DNA from: Paraconiothyrium sp. Pb-2020
Lineage: Eukaryota > Ascomycota > Dothideomycetes > Pleosporales > Didymosphaeriaceae
DNA: 64,000 bases
Direction: 5' to 3'
NCBI GenBank assembly: GCA_022419385.1
Contig: JAJUBI010000003.1
Location: 4,526,001-4,590,000, forward strand
In this document: one piece after another, positions 46,289-58,716 of the stretch
How positions within the stretch are numbered: position 1 is the stretch's first letter
Layout of the letters: the number at the start of each line of letters is the position of its first letter
Translations under genes and position numbers: made by a program
The notes under the pieces: model-generated
What the model saw: only the letters and a program-made list of their open reading frames with translations
Database searches by the model: none
What the model was told of the DNA's origin: nothing

Positions 46289-47858
46289 GCGGATGCGGTT
46301 TGGGTGGGCGCCGGTGCGTCGCGAAGTATGCAGTCAAAACATGGCGGGGCCTAATGGAGGGCGCGTTATTGGGGTTTTAAGAGGGAGGAAGAAGCTCACA
46401 TGTGCATTTCCTCAGGACAGCAAACGCTTACGTGGTACGGTTTTTGTCAATTAATACATCTATCTACTGCTCACCACTGCAAGCCCTTGTTCGTCACCAT
46501 GTGTCCCTGGCATGGGAGACATAGAAAAGCAACAACGTGAGTACGAATGATCTTTTACATTACGTTGTAACTGCTAAACTGTTATCTAGGTGATGTGTGG
46601 GAGTGTATGCGCCGAAGTGCTCCACCCCAAGACAAAAGCATCGCTAGAATTCCGTGAGTTCATCATTGCAAGTGCGTCTCTGCGTCGGCTCTGAGCGCGA
46701 ACAAATGAGCTCGCGCCCAGGTTCGTAGCCCTCACCACGTACAGGTGCAGAGTCCGTCTTCGAGGACCTTGTCTATTCACCGTCAGCTGACAGGGAGAAA
46801 CACATACCTGGAGCTATGCCCTGCCACCGCGACCGCAGAAATCGTCGAAGGGCTTATCGCTGACATCCCAGTGATAGCCGCACCTAGTAACGCTTTTACC
46901 TCACCCATGGTACCTCAGGTAGATCCACGGCTAGGCACGTCTACCACGACAGGTCCTTCTAAGCAGTACTTCGCTTTCCAGATGACTGCCCAGAAAGGAG
47001 ATGCCAATCTCGCAATCCGCCAGGATGAGCGAAAAAGCAGCGGAGCCCATCGGAAGGCCTCACCGCACCCCAATGAAAGCCACGCCTAGGCGGTTGCCCA
47101 GCTCACGCTAACCATCAATTCACGCACCCATGGTACCTTGAGTGACGTGATCTAGACGAAGCTATCATGACAGGTCCTTCATGCAGGACTGTCCAGATCG
47201 AAGACGCTGCTCCTCAATCCGTAGGGTGAGCGGGAATGCAGCGCCGCTTTGTCGGAGGGCCCGCCGTGCATCATTTTCATTCTCATGCTAGTATATCCCG
47301 CGGTCTCAGCCTATAGACCAACGGGTCTTGGGCAACCGTAGATAGCCTAGCATAGCAGCGACTCCACAGGAGACACTACACGTCAAGGGAGCACATGGAG
47401 TGGGCTTTGCAGTGAATGCGCTCCCCACTTCGGCGCCATGGCTTCCTATCAGTCAGGTATGAGGATGATGCGGGTCGCTCGAGAGGGCCGGAGGGCGTCC
47501 AAGACGCGAGTATAAAGACAAATCCTGGAAAAATGGTACAAGAGTCGACAGACGGTGTGCGGTGCGGGCCGCGGTTGAACGGCGAGGCAGGGCGAGAGTG
47601 AAGGGAGAGCAACAAGAGAACGGGTCCGACGGTTGTTTTGAACGCGCAGCAGAAGGCGTCAAAGGTCACGTGGCAAACACTAACCCGCAGGCGGGGGGCC
47701 CGCGCGCCTGCCCATTTGAGAGCATTGCGGCCTGGGCTGCAGCGAGGTGAAAGCAGAGCAGTCACTGCGGTGGGGTACCAGGCGCGTTCTCAATCTAAAA
47801 TAGACTGGTACTGCTCACCTGCTCCACCCCGTCACCCTCTCATCTACTCACTGTCAAC
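46289..47858. other. Gene-poor region with a diverged direct repeat
   Basis: No gene is supported. Two segments about 223 bases apart share ACCCATGGTACCT (46903 and 47126), then ACAGGTCCTTC, then a CAATCCG...TGAGCG...GCAGCG pattern, indicating an old local duplication. The last 60 bases are a pyrimidine-rich leader of the next gene. Confidence 0.4.
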
Positions 47859-50060
47859 ATGGCAGAGCTAAGCAAGAAGCTAGAGGACTGCCCGAAAGAG
47901 GTCCTGGTCCAGATAGCTTACCAAGTAGGTATGCCCGATGATAGACCACGATTGATGCTAATGTTACTTCCAGGCCTCGAGCGCTCGAGATGCGGTCGCC
48001 TTGATGCAAACCTGTCGCGCGTTCTACGAGCTTCTCGCGGGTGAACTGCTTAAAGACCTCCCCGTCACGCAGCTCCGCACGTTGAACGGTATGTTCCTGT
48101 CTGATCTACGTCGGCCGCCGTTGATACCATTTTACTTGTGTCTCTGGGCGTTCACTGTCAGGACGACACACTTGCTAACAAATTCAAGTTGACAACATTA
48201 AGAGATATGGCACCAAGACCAAGAACTTGATACTCCACCACAGTCATGGTGACCCTGACTTGCCCATGAAGTGCTTATTGGAAGAGACGTTGCGCGACCT
48301 GCTCGAAATCTTCCACGACAGCGAATCTCTCGAAGTATTTGGCTTCACTAACGCGTCATCGATACCCAACGAATTCTATGCGCAAATAGTCAAGTTACTG
48401 AAGTCAGAAATTTCCTTGCGGCTCCTTGTGCTCCCGGAGAATGTTAAGAAGGATTGGCAGAATGATACTGAATCGTTATTTGGTGCACACGTACGAGTGC
48501 GCCGCGGCGGACCTGAGCAGACGACCCAAGGATTCTATAGCGGTGCCCAAAGGGTTCGTGAGCATCCTACTACCAAAAGGAGAGGGACGCGGCCGGAAGT
48601 ACTTCGACATTTATTTTCACAATGCGTGTGATCTAGGAACGATCAAAGCTGCCCTGACTCAACCCGGAAGCACTGTTGAAGAGGCGAACATCTTTGGCCC
48701 CCGGGCCATGACTTCAGAGGCCGCTGTCGAGGACTGGCAAGTCATGTGTGACCGTATGGGTCTGAAGACCGAAGACCTCAACGAGCTGGGGCTCCACGAA
48801 TGCCTGCTTGGGCCGGTCAGCCCACTCGCTAATCTCAAATTATCCGAAAAACTCGGTGCACTCTCCATCGTTAACAGCATTTCGAGCTGGTATATGTTGG
48901 ACACTATAGAGGCCGGTTTACCTGAAGAGATGGATTCATTTTCTACAAACACACTTCTAGCCAAACTCAGGGAGATGCACGCCAACGATCCAAGTACGGG
49001 CATGTACAAATTCATCTATCGTCAGAACCTTCGGAACGGGACTGCTGAAGCCCCAAACGATCCTCTTTCGAACGAGACACTCAAAAGCTTTATCAAGCAT
49101 TCCCCTCGTTGGCGTGTGTTGTGTATTCAACACAATCTTACCTACGATGGCAGCATGGCTGATTTCGCGCGTCCAACACTCGAGTATGCTGCATTTCGCT
49201 TTGCGAACCAACAATTCAGGGCGACAGAAGTCAAGCAGTTCGCAGATGGCTCGCGCAATCTCCTGTGGCTGGGTATTTACATCAACGCGTTTACTCGCGT
49301 CCTAGAGGAACACATATTACCAACCACGTTTGAGCAAGACATTGAACACATAGCGGTAAGTATAACCGCCAACGGAAAATTCCACTGCTAATAGCTATAG
49401 CGTTCGATGCGGACTATGTGGAAGCTACGCGTGCTTTGTGTGTATGCACAGCCAGATCAGAACGGAAGCTGGCTCAAGCACAATCCCTTGATCGACCGAG
49501 CGATCACGGCACTAGCCAGGCAATGCGTGAAGAAGAACTTGCCGTTGGATTATATCCATCTGGTGGTACGACGGGTCGACTATGACGAGAGCAGGTGGCA
49601 CAAGATTCCAGCGGCAATTACGTACATTATCAACCGAAGCGTTCCTGTATTCAAGTCAGGTCACAAAGACGTCTCCGCTGTACGAATCGATACGCTGCCC
49701 GAGTCAGTGAATGAAGACTTGGAGACGATGGGAGGCGGGAAGAGGCGTACCATGAGACACATCCTGAGGGATACGATGGACCACTTGCACGTAACGCCGG
49801 AAGACATGCAAAAGCGCGACGCTGCAAGGGCTCGGAGGGAGGCGAAAAGGGTCAAGAAGCGGCAGTTCGACCAAGCCAAGGAGGCAAGGGAGTCCAGCGA
49901 CAGAACAGGACTTGAGGCTCCGCTGGAAGAGGAGGAGGGTGGTGTCACCGAGCACGATGAGCAGGGTCTTGGTTCTAAACGCAAAGCCTCCCCAGCACTT
50001 CCAGACGAGTCTCCCTCGTCGCCTAAAGCGCCGAAGCTGGTAGACAGCGCAGAGGAGTAG
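47859..50060 (+). CDS. F-box-like protein, 649 aa
   Basis: Five exons (47859-47924, 47974-48088, 48189-48482, 48541-49355, 49401-50060) sum to 649 residues. The N-terminus (LEDCPKEVLVQIAYQ, joined over the first intron to ASSARDAVALMQTCRAFYELL) resembles an F-box-like helix set. The middle is leucine rich with no clear repeat. The C-terminal 130 residues are highly charged, with KRVKKRQ and a GSKRKASP segment that may be nuclear localisation signals. The third intron (48483-48540, GTGCAC to TATAG) is the weakest call; without it the frame breaks there, so a frameshift is the alternative. Its role is unknown beyond the general idea that F-box proteins recruit substrates to SCF ligases. Confidence 0.65.
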
Positions 50061-51079
50061 GTCATTCGGTCGTTTGCTGCACGCGCAACGAAGGTCTTCG
50101 CAGGTCTTGTTGCAATCATGCAAGAGCTTGAACCCGTTGCAGGGATAGAAGTTCAAAACACTCGGGTTGTATATGGCGTTGTTTCTTTCACATTTCACTG
50201 ATCAACGAGATACCCAATTTCCTTTCCTGACGACATTCACGATCAACGAATGGCACGTCATCACGCCATTGGCCGGGTGACAGATGTATAAGAGTTTGAG
50301 TGTGTTCACCCTTCGGCTGTAGCAAATATCCGCTAGGTAGTTTGTATTTGCTTGTATTGAGCCGCTTAAGAACTGCTGAATACGACCAGACGGATGTTCA
50401 CTTGGACGTTGAGTTATTGTTTGTCCCATGCTTCAATGTGATGTTCAAGGGCTTATTTAGTATACACACATCGTGACCGAATGGTGTGATGCATGCGCGC
50501 TGGAATAATTGCATCCTCCTTTCTTAAGAACTGTAGCTTAAATTCTGTCTATGAGCCAATGTCCCTCATTGTGAATTGGCTCAGCGAGCGCGAGCCGTCA
50601 AGACCGCAAATCTTCTTCCCCAAAGCTTTGACGTCGTCAAAGACACTCGGTGAAGCACAAGTATGAAAAAGAGGCACGGAGGAGATTACTAGGAAGTCCG
50701 CATTTCACTTCCCAATGCTTAAGCTGTTTCCATCATGATAAGGGAAGCCGCAGCGTCGCGCATCTGCAAGGACATTGAAGAGCGATAGACAAAGCGGATG
50801 AATTCAAAGTAGACGGGGAAGCTTCCCTCGAAGCTGCTCATTCAACTCGTAGAGTCCAAAAAAGCCTACCGATATCATCCTCTTGCCCGGCAGTGCGACT
50901 CTGAAAAATGAGAGTGTTGTGGGTCCGCGACGCGTGCTCTCATGTACGCGCCAGTGTACGACAGTGCTGCCTGGACGCTAATGTGACGCGGGTTTCCCGC
51001 GTTGTCAGGTGTCCGATGCACATCCTCCATGTCTCCACTCTCAGTAACCATCAAACCTCTCGTTACTCGGATCTCAAGT
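50061..51079. other. Intergenic region
   Basis: No gene is supported. It contains the promoter of the next F-box gene. The frame of that gene stays open upstream to 51002, so an earlier start is possible. Confidence 0.4.
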
Positions 51080-52832
51080 ATGGAGTCTCTCCCAGGCGAA
51101 CTGCGACTTGAGATCTGCTCACATCTCCCACACAGTGATCTCCTATCCCTGTCTCGCACGTGTGGCTCGCTTGCTGCTGCTGCTAAACCCTTCCTATTCG
51201 AGACACTGACGTTTCATGGTGATGAGGAAGCAAGTGGGCACCATGTCCTACTTCGACATCCTCGCGATCGCAACAACGTTGGACGATTCAAGCCAGTCGA
51301 GCTGGCCTCCCTAAAGGCCACAGTAGACGAGGTGGTCGAGCTAGACATACTAAAATACGCTTCAACCCTTCAGTACAGCCCGAAAATATACTTCAATGGT
51401 CGGTCTCGTCATAGATGTGCTTTGGGAGCGTGCTGATGTTCAAGGACAGACTTCTGGGATTTATATCGCGATTGGGTCGAGGAACGGGCGGAGTCAGCTC
51501 ATGAGCTCACTTTTGAAGATATGGACGGGACTATGTCAGACGAGTGGGAGTCAGACGATGAGTGGGGTCATGTTGGAGTTCGTCGCCTGGCGGAAGCGCG
51601 ACAAGCTAGGCCTGAGAAAGAACGCGTGATTATCACAAAGGCGGAGCGGTACTGGCGGACCAAAGCCGCGGAACAGGAGCAGAAGGAATATGCCAATCAC
51701 GATGCCTTGGTGCGTCTCTTCAGAAGGATGCCGTGTCTGGACCGTCTCCAAATTATGGAATGGTCTTGCGTACATGAGCTGAGACGGCATGGGATAGAAG
51801 GGGAGATTGAGTATGTCACTACACTCGAATGGCCACTTCGCTAATGGAAGCAGTGAAGAAGTCGAGTGTCAATTCTCTGATGCCGAGGTCTTAAATCTGC
51901 ATCTCGCGACACTCAGCGATGCGCTTCATGAGGCCGAAATCGGCGGCATCAAACACTTGTTCTTACCAACCGTGTACGGACGATCGATCCAAAGCAAGAG
52001 TTATGCCATTCAGTGTCTGTTCTCGGGGTTGACTTCACTGTCCTTTGACTTGCACGACCCAACAGAGATGCTTGGAGACTACGACGAACAACCACCATCG
52101 TTTGGTCGCCTGATACGGTGTGCGCGGTACACTTTGGAGAAGTTGGAATTTTCAAACTTGTTTGCCTATAACATCCATGGCCCTCGCCCCGGAGAGCACC
52201 TGCTCGAGAAGTTATGGGGCTATGCTTCAGGCAGCGGAACCGCGGCTCTTGTCTTCCCCAGGCTCAAACACTTGGAACTGATTAGCCTCATACTGTACAC
52301 ACCGTCCCTGATTACTTTCCTTAAAGCGCAACCAGCACTGGAGAAGGCGGTATTCAGACACATTTATCTACCCACCCGAGGTTACGGGTGGACTGACGTT
52401 GCTGCCGCCCTACCACCGAGCTGTCACTCGTTGCACCTGGACCATTGTGGAGGTCAAACCACCCCTAGAGACGGTCCTGACCCACCGCCTAATTCGAATA
52501 TAACATGCAGCGAAATCAAGAGATTCTATCCGTACCAGCACCCTTTCCCCGAAACCTGCGGATGGCGTCTCAGCAAGTCACACTTGGAGCGCGAGGCTGC
52601 GAATGACGCCACTACACATTACCAGCCCCAAAGAATACGCATCGCTGATCAGATCGACGCCGCACAGAGTAGTCTTTTGCGGGGGGAGTCTGATGCAGGC
52701 GCATCTTTGGTCGCATCTTTGGGCGAGCTGCTAAAGCAATCGTCGAAATTGGACAGAAGAACCGCAACGCGGATGGGAAAGATCGAAGAGATGATCAAGA
52801 GGTTGGACTATGCGGATTATGAAAGACTTTGA
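51080..52832 (+). CDS. F-box protein, 552 aa
   Basis: Three exons (51080-51398, 51450-51810, 51854-52832) with 51 and 43 bp introns give 552 residues. The first residues, MESLPGELRLEICSHL followed by SDLLSLSRTCGSLAAAAK, are a standard F-box. The splice joins KIYFN to DFWDLYRDW and IEGEI to DEEVECQF, each restoring a continuous frame. A leucine-rich region follows (SGLTSLSFDL, LEKLEFSNLF, LKHLELISLI), suggesting an LRR-like substrate-binding part. An earlier in-frame ATG exists at 51002, but the F-box begins right after 51080, the usual position. It lies directly downstream of another F-box-like gene on the same strand; the two do not look like close paralogues. Confidence 0.75.
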
Positions 52833-53409
52833 GTGGGTGATGATATCGCACTGTAGGGAGTGTTACATACTGGTGTTGCATCTCGAATGAGCAAATCATC
52901 AATAAGCGAATCTACTGTGCTGTGTGTGACCATTACAATGTTTTCGCTAAAAAAAAAAAGATGAATGGAAACAGATGAATAGACCACGAGGAAAAGCCTC
53001 TGCAATCCACGTTACCGAGTCTATCTGATCACCAAGTAAAAAGCCCTGCAGCATTTTTAGCATTTTGAAGAACTGCTTCGTACTACAAATCTCCATTATT
53101 ACTGAACGTCTAAGCTAAGGCGGAGACGGTCGTTGTTGTGTATTACGATTAGAATCGTCCATGCGCTTTGGTCTACTTTCTTTTCCTACCACGACGTCAT
53201 GTTGATCTTTACATGCATGATGTTCTCAATAGTGCATCATTTCAAGAAACGACGGATTGTAAACCCTTCTATCCGGCCGTCTTGCACAATAGACCTGCCG
53301 AGATAGATTTCCGTTGAAGTGTTTAATCACGTCTTCTACGCAGTCTTACATCACTCAAACGCGCTGTTGCTTCCCAGTTGCATTCTTACTTCTGCTCAAC
53401 ATCTGAGCA
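52833..53409. other. Intergenic region
   Basis: AT-rich with an A-run near 52950. No gene is supported. Confidence 0.4.
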
Positions 53410-54709
53410 ATGACTTCTCCGGCCATGGCGGGTACCGTTAGTACAAAGAGCATACAGGTGTTTACGGGAGAAAGCCCGAGGAAGCAGATTCTAGTCATAT
53501 GTCTTTGTCTTGCGTACTTCTTCATACTCGTATTACAGCAAGGTAAGTACTCGTGCCGCAACATACGCAATAATAATTTTGACATCTAATACCAAGGTCT
53601 TCGATATGGCCAGATGCGCGGAAAACAGATAAAGTCCAAGTTCCTCGAAGTACTACTACATATACAATTTTTCACAACTATCGCCATCTTCTCGAGCGTG
53701 GTCCTGCTGGAGGCCGGCTTGCGTATGGCCACAGATAGCCAGTGTTACGCAGCGAGCGTCGTCTGCATTCTACTTTTTGGTATTAGCAAGACAGCTCTGT
53801 GAGTTTCTAGGCCCGAATGTGCGAAATCTACTGACAACGTAGATTCGTGATCTTCAACGAGCGCGTGCATGCCCTTCGAGCGCCTTCCATAAAGCGAGTG
53901 CGTGATATTGTCTGGGTCACATGTACGATCTGCTTCATAGCTGGCGTCGCAGCCAGTATATATTTCGCAGCCGCAGCACCATTAGCTCAACTCGAGCGAA
54001 AGACCGGCCAATGTAGCATCCGCCTGACACAAGAGGCTGTTGTTGGTTTCTCCACCTTTCTACTGGCCGTGGGGTCCTACCTCACATGCATGTTTATCTG
54101 CATGCTGTGGCCCACCCGGAAATCTCGTGAAGCCTCTGCATTGGCAAGATCATCAATGCGTACAGAGCAGCGGATGGAATTCGTCAGTGCTTCGAGAAAC
54201 GGTACGCTTCAAGAAGATGAATTGGGTCGAAAGCGCAACACCACAATGATATGCAAGAACGTTATTGGTTGGACTGCGATGCTGTCGTTCACTCTGATCA
54301 ACATGATCGTGTATCTTACAAAGACCGACGCAAAGAGGAGCCATATCTGTCTTTTAAGCTGTCTCAGTGATCGTAAGCAACCTTTCAGCTTTCCAAACAA
54401 TGAACGCTTACCCGTAATGCAGTCTCTTCGTCGATGTTCATCACAAGCTGGCTGATGAAGAACGCCACCGAGAACGTTGCCCGTCCTGAGCTCGGCGAGG
54501 AGATGTCGTGCCCTCGGTCACGTAATGAAAACGCCCTTCAGATTGCAGAAGCCAAATCTGTCGCCAGTAACCAAAGCATGACGATTGACTCCTGGACTAA
54601 ATACATGGAGACTCTCAGGGAGGGGGAGCCTACGAACTTCAACATGAAGCCCATCGACGCACGGATGGGACCGGCACTGCCTGGCTCGGTTTCCTGCCTG
54701 ATATACTAG
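53410..54709 (+). CDS. Seven-transmembrane-helix protein, unknown function
   Basis: Four exons (53410-53542, 53597-53798, 53843-54372, 54423-54709) with introns of 54, 44 and 50 bp give 383 residues. Hydrophobic segments suggest seven helices: ILVICLCLAYFFILVL, LLHIQFFTTIAIFSSVVLL, ASVVCILLFGISKTALFVIF, VTCTICFIAGVAASIYFAA, VGFSTFLLAVGSYLTCMFI, GWTAMLSFTLINMIVYL and a last one spanning the third splice. The block SKTALFVIFNERVHALR after helix 3 resembles fungal seven-helix proteins of GPCR-like topology. A basic loop separates helices 5 and 6 and a hydrophilic tail of about 80 residues follows helix 7. The ligand and pathway are unknown. Confidence 0.7.
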
Positions 54710-55527
54710 AAGAGGATTGGATACGCCTGGCATGACATCATCTTGTATCACAACAATATATGGCATTCCACGAGCACTGCTGTGCCTCGTGTCTAGTTAC
54801 CAGAGGATCGTCCCCATTCGGGTTTGAGACGGCCAAGCCGATACAGCGGAAAGTAGCTCCAATGAGGTCAAACATCTGGTACACAAGAGATAAGATCTCA
54901 AAAGAAGCATAGAGAGTACGGAACCATTTTGCGATTGACAAGTTCTTTCTCGTACTCGCGCGAAACATCGACAACCCACCGGCGCCGTGCATCACCGCGA
55001 CACGCCATGGATACATCTTGTTATGTCGCGCTCCAACTCCAGGCTCACGTTCATTATAGTGCTATCATTGTAAAGTAGGAGCTGAAACGCGTGTTATTCT
55101 ACCTCTATTGACAAACGAGTCTCTCATCGAGAAGGAAAGACGACGTATACTGAAGAGGGTACTAATATTCGGTGAAGCACGCGCTGCTAGTCTTGTTTGA
55201 AGACAAGCACGGCTGGCGAGTCGCGTATAGTTTGTGGTATTGTGGGTGCGCAATGCGGTGGTGGAAGATGGAATGGAAGATTTTGTGTAGGCGAGGATGG
55301 GAAGCTGGTTACATAAGCATGAGTGCTAAGGGCTGATTGGGTACGCAAGTGACATAATCCTCTCCGTCGAGCCCGCCTAATGGGGCATAGCTGCGGAGAA
55401 ATGCGGCTGAAACCGAGGAGGAATTGATCAATCAAGTCCATCTTGCCAACATTCTTACCCATTCATTTGCGCATGCTGTGATAATTTCCCCTACTAAAGA
55501 TCTCTAGCTTTTGAGTCTGACAAACCT
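54710..55527. other. Intergenic region
   Basis: No gene is supported. It contains the promoter of the regulator gene that follows. Confidence 0.4.
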
Positions 55528-57774
55528 ATGTCTGACGGTCCCGCTCTCCTTCCCCAGGACGTCAACGAGATTCTCAAAAACCAAAGCAAGAACAATCGTC
55601 GGAAAGCATGCTACCCATGCCATCAGCGAAAAGTTGCTTGCGACGGCGACCGACCATGCAAGCGATGTATCAATCGAGACCATCCAGATCTTTGCAGCTA
55701 TGCGCCGGGGCAGCCACAGAAAAAGAAACGCCGGATTGAGAATTCGGATCTGAGTGGAGCGGTGAGCGCGCCACTTCCAACGACTGTGACAACTCCACAG
55801 CTTTCGGGAGCTGCCAGTAACGGAGGCCATGAGGACTCGTCGTTGCATGCCCCAAAAATTCCTTCTACGACTGAATCGGCAGGACGAGCGTGGATGTCAG
55901 CTCCGACAACGAGGAATAGAAGTCTCGAAAGTGTTTGCGCACAGTCGGAAGAATTCATGGGTGGCTCGTCTGTTCCTGGATTCATTCTAGACGGTGTACC
56001 TCTCGCAGATGCAGAACGACTTGGAACAAATCACGGCGAGCTCCGAAGTTTGCTTCTTCCAGCGCTTGGCCTGCAACGCCCAGAGAGCGGCTCAAAGGTG
56101 CTACCAACGCAGCAACTATCTGTTGTTCAGCGAGCACTAGACATGACGATACAAGGCTCCGAAGTCATAAGGTCCGTTGTATCATAGCACCGAGGTGGTA
56201 TCTTGGTACATAGTGGCTGACATGAATGCAGGATGTTTCAACGGTATAAAGAATCAATGTTTTCTCTGAGCCCTCATCTTATCGATATCGCCGCTTTTGA
56301 GGCTGAACTAGTTGCGTTCCTCCAAGACGCCGAGCTCATTAAAGGAGGTCAAATCGAAGCCCCGTCGCTGGATTGGCTGGCGACGTTCTTTGCTATTCTT
56401 GCTGCGGGTTCGCAACTTTCACACCATCCTTATAACAAACGTACTATAGACAGCAAGCTATATAGTAAGCCATTTCCCCTTTCCTAAAGCGGAAATATTA
56501 GAACTGATACGATATTGTTGTAGCTCATGAAGCGTTTGCTTGTCTGTACGCGGAGGCTGGATATATTACGCCTAACATCTCGACAATCACTACTTTGATG
56601 ATACTTATCACAGTCCTGCAGAATAACCTAGAAGCTGAAGTCGCGTGGTCATACCTGGGCCTTGCCAGTCGACTCGCACAGAGTATGGGCTTAGGTGGCA
56701 GATTAACAACTATGGGGTGTTCTCCCACAATATTGAGCTCGAACGCTTGGTAAGTGTTCATCTACTTTAGTACAACAAACGATGCTACGAGAAAGGATCA
56801 TTGACCAACCCCTAAGGCAAGCGATTGTGTGGCAGGATTGTCTCCTCTCTATGTCTCTTGGCCGACGCCCTTGTGCATTGGCTAAGACAACTTCGATGCA
56901 AGAAGAGGAAATTCACGCTACCAACTTAGACTACCGCCAAGCTATGTATGAACTTGCCAATTCCTCGCTTAACTTTGTGGACGAGCAAAACGCGTCACCG
57001 ATACATACGCCCTCACCTACTAGGACGCTTGAACATGCATGTCGGTTGCAGCGTTTGCTGGAGCATGTCAGACCTGAGATCTGCTATAGAGAGCGCAGCA
57101 GGTCTATCGCAGATCACACTAAGCGCCTCGCCCTCCGCCTTAATGTATCGTTCGCGCTCGCCACTCTCCTGCGCCCGGCGTTGGGACAGCGACAGCAGTG
57201 GCTGGCCTCCCCAGATCAGCGTGACGAGGCTCGAAAGATGTGCATAGACGCCTGCATGGCCGCAGTAGACTCCTTCGTTGGTCTCCACCATGCGTCCATT
57301 GTGGCGGAACGTTCCTGGTCATTTATGCATAATGGTCTAAGTTGTGCATTAATACTCCTTCTTATCGATGAAGCAAGACACAATGAAAGAATTCGTAACC
57401 TTCAGAAAAAGCTTCTCAATATCGTTCATACGTCTTCTACCGAAGCAGACCGATCGTCGCCTCTCTGGGGCCCACATGCACGCATATTGTCAGTGTTCAA
57501 CATTTTGGAATCCGCAAGATCCGTAAGATCGTCTGTTGGTGCGCAACGACCAACCAGCCATCCATCTAGAGCAGAACAAGGCGAAGATTTTGTCCAAGAG
57601 AATTTTGATGCCAACCAGCTGCCTGCGGAGCCTACATGTTCGAATATAAACATGCTACAGGACGAGATGCTTTTTGCGGACTACCTTCACAATTTGGCAG
57701 ACTTTGATGGCGATGATGACGGAATGATTGGAATGTACGACTCCATCCTCTGGGGAAATATCGAATCAGCCTGA
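55528..57774 (+). CDS. Zn2Cys6 fungal transcription factor
   Basis: Four exons (55528-56171, 56232-56464, 56524-56749, 56817-57774) sum to 686 residues. The binuclear zinc cluster near residue 28 has the pattern C-x2-C-x6-C-x5-C-x2-C-x8-C (ACYPCHQRKVACDG...), followed by a basic linker KKKRR. The middle homology region is seen as SLDWLATFFAILAAGSQ, AWSYLGLASRLAQSMGL and AIVWQDCLLSMSLGRRP. The last splice is the least certain: the frame used is consistent, but an overlapping frame at 56703-56749 also reads like protein. It heads the Pad1/Fdc1 cluster, and regulators of weak-acid decarboxylation in Aspergillus (SdrA) are of this class, so a pathway-specific activator role is likely. It is convergent with the broken flavin-reductase gene 90 bases away. 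Confidence 0.8.
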
Positions 57775-57863
57775 AGCCATGAAGACACATATACATAGAA
57801 TCCTATGGTGGATCGACATGCGGAATTCCGCTGAAACTAGATTCCGACAAAAAAAAATTCTTT

Positions 57864-58716
57864 CTATACGTTCCTATTGCCATTGTAGAACCTCATGCCG
57901 TCCTTCAAATTACCCTCTCTCGCGTCGCCCACGATACCCTGATTCACGTCGCTGCTACCCTCCAAACCACCGAGTAAAGCCTTGCTGTCACCTGGAATAC
58001 GCATCTCAAACGTACTATCGACCACCGTATATTCCCAGTACCCACATCTGGCTATAGGCTTCGTCTTCCGGATATCGACCTTGTCATCTGTGATGACGCT
58101 TTCGTCGATGTGGAAATCAACAACGCGGCCGATGACAATATCAACAGTTCCCATCGGTGGAGTACCCGGCAGGCGTACCGTATCGTAGTATTCACACTCG
58201 AAGCGCACAGGGGAATCAGCAACTATAGGCACCTTGAAGCTGTCATCCTCTTCCTCTACGCCTTCGATTGAGCCCATACCAGCTTGCTTTGCTACGCTGA
58301 CAACATCTGACCAGTCCTTCTTGAGACCTGCCCTCTTGAACTCGTCAACACCGTACTCAGTCCATTCGGCGCTTACGTTAACTGCCTCACGCAAGTTCCA
58401 GGTCGCAAGGTTCCAGCAAAACTTTCCAGTCTCTTCAGCATTGCGAGTGGTGTCCTTGCGACCGCCGTTGGGATCAGTGTTGGCAGCGAACATGACATAG
58501 GGAGGGTCGAAGGTAAGGTTGTTAAATTGGGAGCAGGGTGCCAAATTGGTTTTACCAATAGACGAGATGGTGGAGATCTAGCTAATTGGACGGGGCAATA
58601 CACAAGTCTGTGAATTGGCATAAGTCAGGTCAACGATCGAAATTGGCGGAGATTGGAATTTGCCTTGAAGGGATGGTAAGAAGACCGTGGTCGGTTTTCC
58701 CGGGCTCGAAGAACAT
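57864..58716 (-). pseudogene. Flavin-reductase-like FMN-binding split-barrel gene, disrupted
   Basis: From the stop at 57864 the frame is open back through NLAPCSQFNNLTFDPPYVMF, a hallmark of the flavin reductase-like split-barrel family, to about 58577. Upstream in the same frame VLPRPIS is followed by TAG (58578-58580) where the family has Trp (PRPIxW). A further exon starts at 58716 with MFFEPGKTDHGL, but its next codons are off by one base from the expected P-x-x-PFK. The intron after it would have a GC instead of GT donor. So there are one nonsense change, one probable frameshift and one unusual splice site. Such proteins reduce or bind FMN; next to Pad1, which uses reduced FMN, a supply role is plausible. 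A shorter protein from a Met after the stop is conceivable but would lack the N-terminal strand. Confidence 0.75.

Noticed and set aside
46745..47089. 114-aa plus-strand frame
   Set aside because: No motif, and it overlaps the diverged direct repeat; composition does not support a gene.
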